Source: an uncultured Bacilli bacterium
GTDB lineage: Bacteria > Bacillota_I > Bacilli_A > RF39 > UBA660
Length of the DNA stretch: 64,000 nucleotides
Direction of reading: 5' to 3'
Assembly: GCA_947585665.1 (NCBI GenBank)
Contig: CANPXE010000003.1
Coordinates: 47,524 to 111,523 of the forward strand
In this document: piece after piece, positions 18,001-25,715 of the stretch
Position numbering within the stretch: position 1 is the stretch's first letter
Layout of the letters: each line of letters begins with the position of its first letter
The notes under the pieces: model-generated
The model's input: the letters and a program-made list of their open reading frames with translations, nothing else
Databases searched by the model: none
Told to the model about the DNA's origin: nothing
Position numbers and translations under genes: made by a program

Positions 18001-18409
18001 AAATCTAAAAATTGAAATTCATCGTAAGATTAATGAAATTGACTCTTATACTAAATTAATTGAAATAAAAACAGAATTAGAAGATCGTTTTGGTAAGTTA
18101 GATGATGACTTAATTCTTTATATGCATGAAGAATGGTTTGAAAAATTAGCTAAAAAACTAGGTGTTGTTGAAGTAAATCAAAATAGAAATTCTATATCAC
18201 TTGTCTTCAATGAAGAGATGTCTTCGAAAATCGATGGTGAACAATTATTCCTTGATGCTTGTAATATATCAAGAATGTTTCGTTTTCAATTTAAAAATAA
18301 TAATTTAATAGTTGTCTTAGATACAATTAAACTAGAAAGACATTATTTATTCTATTTATTGTCATTACTCAATAAAATAAAGGTTAAAGAAGTTCCAAAT
18401 CTTGACTAA
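15086..18409 (+). CDS. mfd: Transcription-repair coupling factor
   Basis: 1107 residues. Removes RNA polymerase stalled at lesions and recruits UvrA. Seen in order: UvrB-like N-terminal module with GIRGFVIDVFPFG near residue 162, CarD-like RNAP-interaction domain (IGDYVVHNVNGIGIY near 430), Walker A GDVGFGKTEVA near 581, VVDEEQRFGV near 680, helicase motif QIRGRVGRS near 850, and the C-terminal TRCF domain. Length is close to the family norm. No terminator is seen before the next gene. Confidence 0.97.
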   Translation: MNNFFEQIIDIRKEKNICLTGMTDEFFCVYLSKLFKEEKRDIIVVTSTLYEANKLNNSLNNYNDKTLLFPMDDFLTSESIAISPDLKITRLDTINQLLDGQKHIVVTHLNGLLRYLPTKDLFIKKKIHLKKDEDYERDELIKNLTSLGYNRETIVNKTGEMGIRGFVIDVFPFGENHPIRIEYFGDTIDSIRYFDEETQKTIDEIEEIVINPYTEFLIDEDIELDNDNQKNLPLYSQKVSNISEYLDNPLFVFKDYAQIITGVDTLRNQIMEYKTSRDQDYSYTYMFDFDEILYDEVIHYNTINNLDNIIPKNRTYSYDVKTIRKFNEDIDAINDYLNKSLYINKTIVICLKKYQIKSFSKYLTCSYIITNENQIIDNAVNIIEKSINEGFEYKNYIVLTEQELFKVVQPKKKYKSSFKYASKIKNISNIEIGDYVVHNVNGIGIYNGIKSLSQNGLLKDYLEIIYSGKDKLYIPVEKIDLISKFTGKEGVVPKVNKLGGTEWQKTKLRIKKKVQDIAGDLIKLYATREMKQGFKFSPDNEYQIMFEKEFEYEETNDQLLAISQIKQDMESTIPMDRLLCGDVGFGKTEVAFRAMFKAVLDSKQVLYLCPTTILSMQQYNNAVTRFKNYPVNIEVLNRFTSSKDAKRIVKELEEGKVDILFGTHRLLSDDIKPKDLGLLVVDEEQRFGVAHKEKIKKYKENVDVLTLTATPIPRTLQMSLIGIRNLSLIETPPTNRYPVQTYVIEENDQLIKDAIYKEMSRNGQVYILYNSVEKIEHKMYEIQKLVPEARIVCAHGQLSKNEIEDRMEAFINQEYDIMLCTTIIETGIDIPNVNTLIILDADRFGLSQLYQIRGRVGRSDKIAYAYLMYDHQKQLNETAVKRLNVIKEFTELGSGFAIATRDLSIRGAGDILGSEQAGFIDSVGIDLYLKILDEEVKRLKGEVVEEEEEVKKKEKPFIQVSTHIKDEYIDDENLKIEIHRKINEIDSYTKLIEIKTELEDRFGKLDDDLILYMHEEWFEKLAKKLGVVEVNQNRNSISLVFNEEMSSKIDGEQLFLDACNISRMFRFQFKNNNLIVVLDTIKLERHYLFYLLSLLNKIKVKEVPNLD

Positions 18410-18455
18410 AAAACATCGATTTGATAATATTTTAATATGATAGGTGAAGATAAAT

Positions 18456-19073
18456 ATGGATATAAATAAAATGTTTCAAGAAAAAAATTATGAGATTCTT
18501 AAAAAGAAGTTAGATCTCGATATCAATAATAATGCTGATTCTTTAAATCATACAATGAGTAATTTCATTGATTTAAAAGCTATTGGTTTAACTAAGTACA
18601 TCTTAGAAGTATATAATAGTTCCAATATAAAATATGATGAAGAAAAAGTAAAAGAATTAATTGATAAAGAAGCAGAAACTTTAAAAGAAATATTTTTGAA
18701 ACATATAAAAAATCGTCAAGAACAGATATCTTCATTCTTTAATGCTGACGTTGACTTTACTAAAATAACAGATATTTATTTAGATGAATATCATGAACAT
18801 ATTGATAATTTAACAGATACTCTTGAAGAAAATATTAAACTTGATGTTCTTTCTGAGATATGTACTAATTTTTCAGAAAAAATTGTTAAACTTTATAAAC
18901 TACCAGATGAAGTTTCCAAAGAAAATCTCATTGAGTATATTAATAATTCATATTGTAATAGTCTTATTGAAAAAATAAAGAGTGAAGCAACACTTAGAAA
19001 TGCAACTTTAAAAAATTTATCTAAAGAAGCTTTTGAAAGATTTAAATCTATGAATGCTAAAACAGTTGACTAG
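18456..19073 (+). CDS. Uncharacterised helical protein between mfd and spoVT
   Basis: 205 residues from ATG 18456, with AGGTGAAG upstream. I do not recognise the family. The sequence is acidic, rich in Lys, Glu, Asn and Leu, predicted mostly helical, with no membrane segment or signal peptide. Many organisms place a PrsA/SurA-like or polysaccharide gene here, but no such motif is visible. It probably shares the mfd transcript and ends at a short hairpin with a T run. Confidence 0.7.
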   Translation: MDINKMFQEKNYEILKKKLDLDINNNADSLNHTMSNFIDLKAIGLTKYILEVYNSSNIKYDEEKVKELIDKEAETLKEIFLKHIKNRQEQISSFFNADVDFTKITDIYLDEYHEHIDNLTDTLEENIKLDVLSEICTNFSEKIVKLYKLPDEVSKENLIEYINNSYCNSLIEKIKSEATLRNATLKNLSKEAFERFKSMNAKTVD

Positions 19074-19088
19074 ATTTAGTCTTTTTTT
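19068..19088 (+). terminator. Short terminator before spoVT
   Basis: GACTA (19068-19072) pairs with TAGTC (19077-19081), then seven T. The stem has only 5 bp, so it is weak. Confidence 0.5.
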
Positions 19089-19140
19089 GTATCAAAATCT
19101 CTTTTTAGTTAATAATAATTAGCGGAAAGAGTTGATTGTT

Positions 19141-19632
19141 TTGAATGAATTTATAAGAAAACTAGATGGTTTAGGAAGAATTGTCATACCAAAAGAATAT
19201 CGTAAAAAGTTAAAGATAAGTGATGATAGTAAACTAAAAATAAGTATTAATGATAATTATATAAAAGTTGAAAAATATTCGGATATTGATGATAACATAA
19301 CAGAATTAGAGAAGTATCAAAAGATATTGAATAAGTATTTAGATTTGAATATTATCATTACAGATTTAGAAGAAAATCTCACTAATAGAAAAGAATTATC
19401 GGAGAAAATAATAAATAAGATTAAATATGGTAAAATTGAAGTTTTTAATAGAGAGAAAGACATTTTATTTCATAATGATGATTTTATTAATTTTATCATC
19501 GTTCCCATATTTTTCTTTGGTGAAGTAATTGGTTCATTGATAGGTTATTCTACCAAAAGAGAAATAACTGAACAGGATAAGAGAATTTTAGAGATGGTTC
19601 AGTTAATTTTAATAAAAAATCTTGAAGAATAA
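19141..19632 (+). CDS. spoVT: AbrB-type regulator SpoVT
   Basis: 163 residues if started at TTG 19141, 9 bp after the SD GGAAAGAG; TTG 19132 is too close to the SD. SpoVT is a forespore regulator of late sporulation genes with an N-terminal AbrB swapped-hairpin DNA-binding domain (FIRKLDGLGRIVIPKEYRK) and a C-terminal GAF-like domain, here IVPIFFFGEVIGSLIGYS near residue 125. Same position after mfd as in B. subtilis. A TTG start for a regulator may keep expression low. Confidence 0.87.
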   Translation: MNEFIRKLDGLGRIVIPKEYRKKLKISDDSKLKISINDNYIKVEKYSDIDDNITELEKYQKILNKYLDLNIIITDLEENLTNRKELSEKIINKIKYGKIEVFNREKDILFHNDDFINFIIVPIFFFGEVIGSLIGYSTKREITEQDKRILEMVQLILIKNLEE

Positions 19633-19641
19633 ATATTTTGA

Positions 19642-19650
19642 TGCTATAAT
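19642..19650 (+). promoter_or_regulatory. Promoter of the T-box operon
   Basis: Extended -10 TGCTATAAT (19642-19650) just after spoVT; transcription would start near 19656, at the 5' end of the T-box leader. Confidence 0.6.
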
Positions 19651-19655
19651 ACACT

Positions 19656-19887
19656 CATGTTGAAAGACGAAGAAGGAAAGAGATATATCAACAATTACAT
19701 TAAAAGAGAGCTTCGTAAGGTGAAAGGAAGTATGTAATTAGATATTGAAAATGGCTCCTGAGTTCATCAGTTGAATAATTAGACTGATGCGTAGAATTGC
19801 GTTAAATTATTAAGTGTATAGATTATTCTATAAAATAAGGTGGTAACACGGTAACTCGTCCTTTTGTGGTGAGTTATCGTTTTTTTA
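19656..19887 (+). promoter_or_regulatory. T-box leader, methionine-specific
   Basis: Seen: the AGAGAGC stem I motif and a GGTG apical loop motif near 19706-19726, the specifier context GAA-A-ATG-GCTCCTGAG (ATG at 19751-19753), the T-box AAGGTGGTAACACGG (near 19837-19851) and an intrinsic terminator with CGGTAACTC (19849-19857) paired with GAGTTATCG (19871-19879) plus a T run. The specifier ATG reads methionine, in line with metG as the second gene downstream. Uncharged tRNA-Met would stabilise the antiterminator and switch the operon on. Confidence 0.88.
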
Positions 19888-19898
19888 TTGAGGTGTGT

Positions 19899-20393
19899 AT
19901 GAGTAGATACTTTGAAAAGATTAGTTTTGAACAATTTAAGAAAGATATTAAAGATGATAAAAAGTTATATGAAGAATATCTTTTACCTAAAAGATCAACT
20001 AAGAATAGTGCTGGTTATGATTTTTTTGCTATTGAAGACTTTGTAATTAGTCCAGGCGAGGTAAAGAAAATTCCAACGGGATATCGTGCTAAGTTTGAAG
20101 AAGATGAAGTTCTATTTTTAGTTGTTAGAAGTAGTATGGGGTTTAAACATAATGTTCGAATGACTAATCAAGTAGGGGTTATTGATAGTGATTTTTATAG
20201 TAATTTAAAAAATAATGGACACATGTTTGTATCACTTCAAAATCATGGTGATAAAGAATATGTCGTTAAAAAAGGTGAGGCTTATTGCCAAGGAATATTT
20301 ATGAAATATTTAACAGTTGATAATGAAGAAAAAATAGATAAAGAACGAACCGGTTGGTCATCTTTAGGAAAAAGTGGTGATTTAGATGAATAA
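19899..20393 (+). CDS. dut: dUTP diphosphatase family protein
   Basis: 164 residues from ATG 19899 (SD GAGGTG); an in-frame start at 19866 lies in the T-box terminator. Hydrolyses dUTP to dUMP, keeping uracil out of DNA. The five trimeric dUTPase motifs are recognisable: SAGYDFFA, RSSMG, QVGVIDSDF, GEAYCQGIF and the glycine-rich C-terminal RTGWSSLGKSG, although motif 5 is divergent from RGxxGFGSTG. It is the first gene after a methionine T-box, so it appears to be under amino-acid control with metG. Confidence 0.85.
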   Translation: MSRYFEKISFEQFKKDIKDDKKLYEEYLLPKRSTKNSAGYDFFAIEDFVISPGEVKKIPTGYRAKFEEDEVLFLVVRSSMGFKHNVRMTNQVGVIDSDFYSNLKNNGHMFVSLQNHGDKEYVVKKGEAYCQGIFMKYLTVDNEEKIDKERTGWSSLGKSGDLDE

Positions 20394-20497
20394 TTTAATA
20401 TTTGTTAATAGGGATAGGTATAAACGGATGTGTAACTAATATGTTTTAATAATGATTAAAAAAATAATGATAAATATAAATGTTGGAGATGGAAGAA

Positions 20498-22045
20498 ATG
20501 GAAAAAGAAAAATATTATATATCAACAGCTATTGCTTATACATCAGGTAAACCTCATATTGGTAATACTTATGAAATAGTTTTAGCTGATGCTATCGCAA
20601 GATATAAAAGGTTTAAAGGGTATGATGTTTATTTTCAAACAGGTACTGATGAACATGGTGAAAAAATTCAATTAAAAGCTGAAGAAAAAGGCGTAGAACC
20701 TCAACAATATGTTGATGAAGTTGCGGCGGAAATAAAAAGAATTTGGGATTGTATGAATACGACTTATGATCGTTTTGTTAGAACAACTGATAAAAATCAT
20801 GAGTTAAAAGTACAACATATTTTTAAAAAGTTATTTGATCAAGGAGATATTTATTTAGGAAAATATGAAGGATGGTACTGTACACCTTGTGAATCATTCT
20901 TTACCGAAACACAATTAGTTGATGGAAAATGTCCTGATTGTGGAAGAGAAGTTAGTAAGAAAAGTGAAGAAGCATATTTCTTCAAATTATCTAAATATCA
21001 AGATCGATTAATGAAATACATTGAAGAACATCCCGAGTTCATTCAACCAGAATCAAGAAAGAATGAAATGATTAATAATTTCTTGAAACCAGGACTACAA
21101 GATTTATGTGTTTCTCGTACTTCTTTTTCATGGGGAATACCAGTTGATTTTGATCCTAAACATGTCGTTTATGTATGGCTTGATGCTTTAACGAACTATA
21201 TTACTAATATTGGTTATGATGTTGATAATCAAACCGAAGAGTTTAAAAAGTATTGGCCAGCTGACTTACATTTAATTGGTAAAGATATTATAAGGTTCCA
21301 TACTATTTATTGGCCTATTTTCTTAATGGCCTTAGATGTACCTCTACCTAAACAAGTATTTGGTCATCCTTGGTTATTATTTGGTAATGATAAGATGAGT
21401 AAATCAAAGGGAAATATTATATATGCCGATGATTTAGTAAAAGAGTTTGGTGTTGATGCTGTAAGATATTATGTTTTACATGAAATACCTTTCGCTAATG
21501 ATGGAACCATTACTTATGAATTAATGATTGAAAGAATTAATAGTGATTTAGCTAATATTTTAGGTAATTTAGTTAATAGAACTATTTCTATGGCTAATAA
21601 ATATTTTGAAGGTAAAGTTACAAATAAAAAAGTCACAGAATCTGTGGATAAAGAATTAATCGATATGATTAATGCTCTTGATAAGAACGTTGATGAAAAG
21701 ATGGAAAAATTAGAGATTGGTGCTTCTCTTGATGTAATTTTTGATTTACTTAGAAGAAGTAATAAATATATTGATGAAACAACGCCTTGGACTTTAGCAA
21801 AAGAAGAAGATAAAAAGGATCGTTTAGAAACTGTTCTATTTAATTTGCTAGAATCTATTAGAGTTGCTGCAATATATTTAAAACCATATCTTCCTGATAC
21901 TTCTGATAATATTTTTGCACAATTAAATACAACAAATGATAAGACTTATTATGATGAAGAAAATGTATATCAAGTAGGAACGCCATCACCACTATTCCAA
22001 AGAATAGATAAAGAAAAGAAATTAGCTGAATTAGAGAATAAATAG
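20498..22045 (+). CDS. metG: Methionyl-tRNA synthetase
   Basis: 515 residues from ATG 20498, 9 bp after GGAG; upstream ATGs at 20480 and 20489 have no spaced SD. Class I synthetase charging tRNA-Met. Seen: IAYTSGKPHIGN (HIGH-type motif) near residue 8, four zinc-type cysteines (CTPC near 127, CPDC near 146), HPWLLFGNDKMSKSKGN near 295. It lacks the C-terminal tRNA-binding (EMAP/Trbp111-like) domain present in B. subtilis MetS, making it a short form. Second gene in the T-box(Met) operon and followed by a strong terminator. Confidence 0.96.
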   Translation: MEKEKYYISTAIAYTSGKPHIGNTYEIVLADAIARYKRFKGYDVYFQTGTDEHGEKIQLKAEEKGVEPQQYVDEVAAEIKRIWDCMNTTYDRFVRTTDKNHELKVQHIFKKLFDQGDIYLGKYEGWYCTPCESFFTETQLVDGKCPDCGREVSKKSEEAYFFKLSKYQDRLMKYIEEHPEFIQPESRKNEMINNFLKPGLQDLCVSRTSFSWGIPVDFDPKHVVYVWLDALTNYITNIGYDVDNQTEEFKKYWPADLHLIGKDIIRFHTIYWPIFLMALDVPLPKQVFGHPWLLFGNDKMSKSKGNIIYADDLVKEFGVDAVRYYVLHEIPFANDGTITYELMIERINSDLANILGNLVNRTISMANKYFEGKVTNKKVTESVDKELIDMINALDKNVDEKMEKLEIGASLDVIFDLLRRSNKYIDETTPWTLAKEEDKKDRLETVLFNLLESIRVAAIYLKPYLPDTSDNIFAQLNTTNDKTYYDEENVYQVGTPSPLFQRIDKEKKLAELENK

Positions 22046-22054
22046 GAAATTATG

Positions 22055-22085
22055 AACTGCACAATAATTCCTGTGCAGTTTTTAA
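22055..22085 (+). terminator. Terminator after metG
   Basis: AACTGCACA (22055-22063) pairs perfectly with TGTGCAGTT (22072-22080), followed by T residues. Confidence 0.85.
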
Positions 22086-22118
22086 TATTTTAACTATGAA
22101 TAAATTATTGATAAAAAA

Positions 22119-22250
22119 TTTTTATAATTTTCAAGGTCAAAAGAAGATGCTCATATTTTATTATCATCTATTAAGAGGTAGAATGAACAAGAAAATATCA
22201 AGATAACATTCACTCAAAATGATGAAGTAATATACATGGATAAGAATAGT
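22119..22250 (+). pseudogene. Decayed second comK copy
   Basis: Two frames here match the intact comK at 918-1370. At 22126-22152 the frame reads NFQGQ-KKML, like SYKGR..KKML of ComK. From 22173 another frame reads IKR, stop, NEQENIKITFTQNDEVIYMDK, like ComK IKRYDKKGQNIKITFTNNEEVEIDM. The Tyr codon after IKR has become TAG (22179-22181), and there are deletions and a frameshift between the two blocks. No start or SD remains. The order of the matching blocks is the same as in ComK, which argues against chance. Confidence 0.7.
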
Positions 22251-22308
22251 AATTGTGGTATTGAAATGTACTTTATTTTTTGATGGATTATAAGTAAACT
22301 CTACCACT

Positions 22309-22343
22309 AGTATAGATACTTTTAATCTATTTCATCGTATAAT
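22309..22343 (+). promoter_or_regulatory. Promoter with dyad ahead of the XRE regulator
   Basis: AGTATAGATACT (22309-22320) is a 5-bp inverted repeat placed exactly at the -35 position, 17 bp before the -10 TATAAT (22338-22343). A likely autoregulatory operator. Confidence 0.4.
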
Positions 22344-22365
22344 GTTGATGTAGAGGTGAAATACT

Positions 22366-23355
22366 ATGAATCAAGAAAAGATAGGTAAGTTTATTGCGGA
22401 ATGTCGTAAAAAGAAGAAAATGACTCAACAAGAACTAGCTGATAAACTTGGTATTACTGACAAAGCTATTAGTAAGTGGGAAAATGGTCGATGTATGCCT
22501 GATATTTCTATTTTAGAACCATTGACTGAAGAACTAGGTATTACCATTAATGAACTAATAAAAGGAGAAAGAATTAAGAAAGAAAAACAAGAAGAACAAT
22601 TTAATGAAAATATCAAGATGACTTTAAAAGAATTAGAGACAAGAAATAAATTAATAAATAATTTATATGCCATTATTTTCCTAATAAGTTTTATCTTAAT
22701 CTATATAGTATATTGGTTCTTAAATAAAAATCCCAATATTAATTCCATGTATATAGTTTATTATTTGATGTTTGGTTTACCAATAATGCTATTTATCCTC
22801 AACTTTGTCTATTCAGCAAAATATAAAGATATAAATATCTTTGTTTTAGGAACACAATGTATAGTATTATTACCAATGATTTGTTTAGAGACAAGTAATC
22901 AACGTTTATTAACATTTTTAATCTTTTTTCTAATAATGACGTTTGGTCAATTTCTAGGATCAAAATTTAGCAATAGTAAAAAACAGGATAAAAAGAAGAA
23001 AGTTAAGAATACATTCATAATTGTTTTACCAGTATTAATAATCTTTTTATTGGTTATATCATTCTATTTAATAACTAATAAAACATTTTTTAAAAATACT
23101 TATATTGGTGTACAAAACCAGGAAATATTCATTCCTAAATATTCATTTTTTTATCGTGAAGCTGGTATGACAGCAGCTACTTTCTATTCGTTTAGAAGTG
23201 AAAAATCTATACAAAAAGAAATAGATAATTACTTGAAAGACTTTAAATATTTTGAAGATTCGTCGACATATGGTTATATGAAAGGTGACCTATTCATTCA
23301 AAACTATGAAGTCAATGATCGTGGACTATATCGCGTCATCATCATAGTTTATTAA
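22366..23355 (+). CDS. XRE-family regulator with membrane domain
   Basis: 329 residues, SD GAGGTGAAA. An N-terminal helix-turn-helix of the Cro/CI type (KMTQQELADKLGITDKAISKWENG, residues about 18-41) is followed by a linker and about five hydrophobic membrane segments between residues 98 and 240, then a C-terminal soluble region predicted outside the cell. This design is common in Bacillota for sensors of envelope stress or small molecules; the ligand cannot be read from sequence. Single gene with its own promoter. Confidence 0.8.
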   Translation: MNQEKIGKFIAECRKKKKMTQQELADKLGITDKAISKWENGRCMPDISILEPLTEELGITINELIKGERIKKEKQEEQFNENIKMTLKELETRNKLINNLYAIIFLISFILIYIVYWFLNKNPNINSMYIVYYLMFGLPIMLFILNFVYSAKYKDINIFVLGTQCIVLLPMICLETSNQRLLTFLIFFLIMTFGQFLGSKFSNSKKQDKKKKVKNTFIIVLPVLIIFLLVISFYLITNKTFFKNTYIGVQNQEIFIPKYSFFYREAGMTAATFYSFRSEKSIQKEIDNYLKDFKYFEDSSTYGYMKGDLFIQNYEVNDRGLYRVIIIVY

Positions 23356-23391
23356 TTGGTTATTATTTACAAGTTGAATGATTGAGAGATA

Positions 23392-23400
23392 TGCTATAAT
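23392..23400 (+). promoter_or_regulatory. Promoter ahead of tatD
   Basis: Extended -10 TGCTATAAT (23392-23400), about 20 bp before the tatD start. Confidence 0.5.
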
Positions 23401-23419
23401 TGATTTTGGAGGTCTTTTT

Positions 23420-24178
23420 ATGTTTATAGATACACATTGTCATTTAACAAAGGAAGATAATATAGATGAATTAATTAATAGATGTACTAAAAATGAAGTA
23501 GATGCTTTAATCATTAGTGGTTGTGATAAAGAAGGTATTATAGAAGGATTAGAAATAATCAAAAAATATCCTAATATTTATATGACGATTGGCTTTCATC
23601 CTAGTGAGGTTAGTACAACAACTGATGAAGATATTGCTTGGTTAGAAAAGTTAATTAAGGAAAATAAAAAAATCGTTGGTATTGGGGAAATAGGTTTAGA
23701 TTATTATTGGGAAAGAGATAATAAAGAAGCCCAAAAAGAACTTTTTGAAAAACAATTAAATCTTGCCGAAAAACTAAATTTACCTATTGTCATTCATTCG
23801 CGTGAAGCAACTCAAGATACATATAATATTTTAAAAAAGCATAAAATTAAAGGAATAATTCATTGTTATAGTGGATCATTAGAAATGGCAAGAGAATATA
23901 TCAAGTTAGGATATTATCTAGGAATTGGTGGGGTATTAACATTCAAGAATAGTAACTTAAAAGATGTAGTTAAAGAAATATCTCTTGATAATATCACTTT
24001 GGAGACTGATAGTCCGTATCTAGCACCAACACCTTATCGTGGTTCTAAAAACTCTCCTGAATACATTCCTATAATTGCTGAAAAAATAGCAGAAATTAAA
24101 GAGACGACTATAGAAGAAATTGCTTCAAAAACAACTAAAAATGTGCATACTTTATTTGACTTAAAAAATCATATATGA
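23420..24178 (+). CDS. tatD: TatD-family metal-dependent hydrolase
   Basis: 252 residues from ATG 23420 (SD TGGAGG), not the in-frame start at 23378, which lies upstream of the promoter -10. Metal-dependent deoxyribonuclease of the amidohydrolase fold. Seen: FIDTHCHL at the N-terminus, GEIGLDYYW near residue 90, VIHSREA near 125, IIHCYSG near 150 and ETDSPYLAP near 200. In B. subtilis it lies between metS and yabE, as here. Confidence 0.94.
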   Translation: MFIDTHCHLTKEDNIDELINRCTKNEVDALIISGCDKEGIIEGLEIIKKYPNIYMTIGFHPSEVSTTTDEDIAWLEKLIKENKKIVGIGEIGLDYYWERDNKEAQKELFEKQLNLAEKLNLPIVIHSREATQDTYNILKKHKIKGIIHCYSGSLEMAREYIKLGYYLGIGGVLTFKNSNLKDVVKEISLDNITLETDSPYLAPTPYRGSKNSPEYIPIIAEKIAEIKETTIEEIASKTTKNVHTLFDLKNHI

Positions 24179-24211
24179 TATCGTTGTATATAGGTTAGAA
24201 TGAGGTCGACA

Positions 24212-24799
24212 ATGAAAAAGAAAAAAGAAAGAAATCTTATTTTTATATCTCGCTTAGCTGTAGTTGTAGTTTTTATCATAAGTTTTTTTGTTCTTATGTC
24301 AGGAGAATTTAAAGTTAATACTAATTTGACTTATGACTTGAGTAAAAATAATTCAATGAAAGCTATTAATTTGGTTTCAAAATATGTACCTGAAGAAACA
24401 GAGACAAAAGTTGTAGATACTTTTAATGAAATGCTTAAATACGCTAAAACTAATCCTGTTAAATTTGAAGGTACAATGACGGGATATGGACCTGATTGTG
24501 TTGGTTGTGGTGGAACTTTAGCTTGTCCGCCAAGACATAATGCTAAAAATGGAAATATTTATTTTAATGATAATGAGTATGGTAAGCTAAGAATACTTGC
24601 TGGTGATAAAAATATTCCTTGTGGTACGATTGTTAAAGTTGAAAATGTAAAAAACTATGATCCATTTTATGCTATTGTTTTAGATCGTGGTGGTGCTATA
24701 AAAGGAACTTTATTTGATTTATTATTCACATCAGAGACTAAAACCAGTGGTTTTGGTAGAAGAACAGCTACTTATACCATTGTTAGGTGGGGATGGTAA
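24212..24799 (+). CDS. 3D-domain protein (YabE-like), membrane-anchored
   Basis: 195 residues from ATG 24212. An N-terminal membrane segment (about residues 10-30) is followed by a short stalk and a C-terminal 3D domain: TGYGPDCVGCGG near residue 90, PCGTIVKVE near 143 and VLDRGGAIKGTLFDLLF near 165, with the conserved Asp residues. 3D domains are double-psi barrels related to lytic transglycosylases such as MltA, and are common in cell-wall and sporulation proteins. B. subtilis YabE at this position also has DUF348 and G5 domains, which are missing. The stop overlaps the rsmA start. Confidence 0.82.
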   Translation: MKKKKERNLIFISRLAVVVVFIISFFVLMSGEFKVNTNLTYDLSKNNSMKAINLVSKYVPEETETKVVDTFNEMLKYAKTNPVKFEGTMTGYGPDCVGCGGTLACPPRHNAKNGNIYFNDNEYGKLRILAGDKNIPCGTIVKVENVKNYDPFYAIVLDRGGAIKGTLFDLLFTSETKTSGFGRRTATYTIVRWGW

Positions 24800-25587
24800 T
24801 GAATTATCAACATCATTTTAAAAAGAAGTTTGGTCAAAACTTCTTAAAAGATGAAAATGTTTTAAATAAAATAATAAAAGAAGCAAATATTCCAAATGAT
24901 ACATTGGTAATTGAAATAGGAGCAGGAAGTGGTGCTTTAACTGAAAAACTACAAGTAGTAGCTTCTAATGTTTTATCTTATGAGATTGATTTGGAATTAA
25001 AAGATACTTTATTAGAAAAGTTTTCAAATAGTAATGTTAAATTTGTCTTTGATGATTTTTTAAATAGAGATATTAAAGAAGATATAAAAGAATATAAAAA
25101 TAAAAACATTTATGTTGTTGCCAATATTCCTTATTATATTACAACACCAATTATTGAAAAGATTATTGCAAGTGATATTGATATATCAAAAGTAATTTTA
25201 ATGGTGCAAAAAGAAGTTGGGGAAAGATTTAGTGCAATCCCTGGAAATAAGAATTATGGATCTATTTCTGTTTTCTTAAATTATTTCTATGACATTAAAG
25301 AATTATTTGTCGTTAGTAAAAATTGTTTTATACCTAAACCTAATGTTGATAGTGTCGTAATATCTTTAGAGAAAAAAATAGATAGATTAAAAGTTAAAGA
25401 TGAAGAGAAATTCTTTAAACTAATTCGTGATAGTTTTCAATATAAAAGAAAGAATTTAAAGAATAATTTGAAGAATTATGATTTAGAAAAAGTTAAGGAA
25501 ATTTTAAAAAAGAAGAATAAAGATTTAACATCACGTGCAGAATCACTTGATTTAGAAACTTTTGTTGAGATAGCAAACAATCTATAA
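24799..25587 (+). CDS. rsmA: 16S rRNA A1518/A1519 dimethyltransferase
   Basis: 262 residues from ATG 24799, overlapping the previous stop by one base. Dimethylates two adenines in the 3' end of 16S rRNA. Seen: KKFGQNFLKDENV near residue 8, SAM motif VIEIGAGSGALT near 38, and NIPYYITTPII near 110. rnmV (yabF), normally upstream, is absent. Its stop codon lies in the loop of its terminator. Confidence 0.96.
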   Translation: MNYQHHFKKKFGQNFLKDENVLNKIIKEANIPNDTLVIEIGAGSGALTEKLQVVASNVLSYEIDLELKDTLLEKFSNSNVKFVFDDFLNRDIKEDIKEYKNKNIYVVANIPYYITTPIIEKIIASDIDISKVILMVQKEVGERFSAIPGNKNYGSISVFLNYFYDIKELFVVSKNCFIPKPNVDSVVISLEKKIDRLKVKDEEKFFKLIRDSFQYKRKNLKNNLKNYDLEKVKEILKKKNKDLTSRAESLDLETFVEIANNL

Positions 25588-25602
25588 TTTAGATTGTTTT
25601 TT
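25576..25602 (+). terminator. Terminator at the end of rsmA
   Basis: AACAATCTA (25576-25584) pairs perfectly with TAGATTGTT (25590-25598), then T residues; the stop codon is in the loop. Confidence 0.8.
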
Positions 25603-25609
25603 GTTAGTA

Positions 25610-25653
25610 AAATTAATGTAAATCATTTTTCAAATTAATGTAAATCATTTTTC
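25610..25653 (+). repeat. Perfect 22-bp tandem repeat, two copies
   Basis: 25610-25631 and 25632-25653 are identical (core TTAATGTAAATCATTTTTC). The 22-bp unit is about two helical turns. The array ends 8 bp before a -35, so it may be an operator or activator site. Confidence 0.9.
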
Positions 25654-25661
25654 AGAAATAG

Positions 25662-25690
25662 TTGACTTAGTTGTAAATTAAATGTATTAT
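25662..25690 (+). promoter_or_regulatory. Promoter of the 522-residue unknown gene
   Basis: TTGACT (25662-25667), 17-bp spacer, TATTAT (25685-25690). Confidence 0.7.
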
Positions 25691-25715
25691 TAACGTAGAA
25701 TAGAGGTGTATATAA

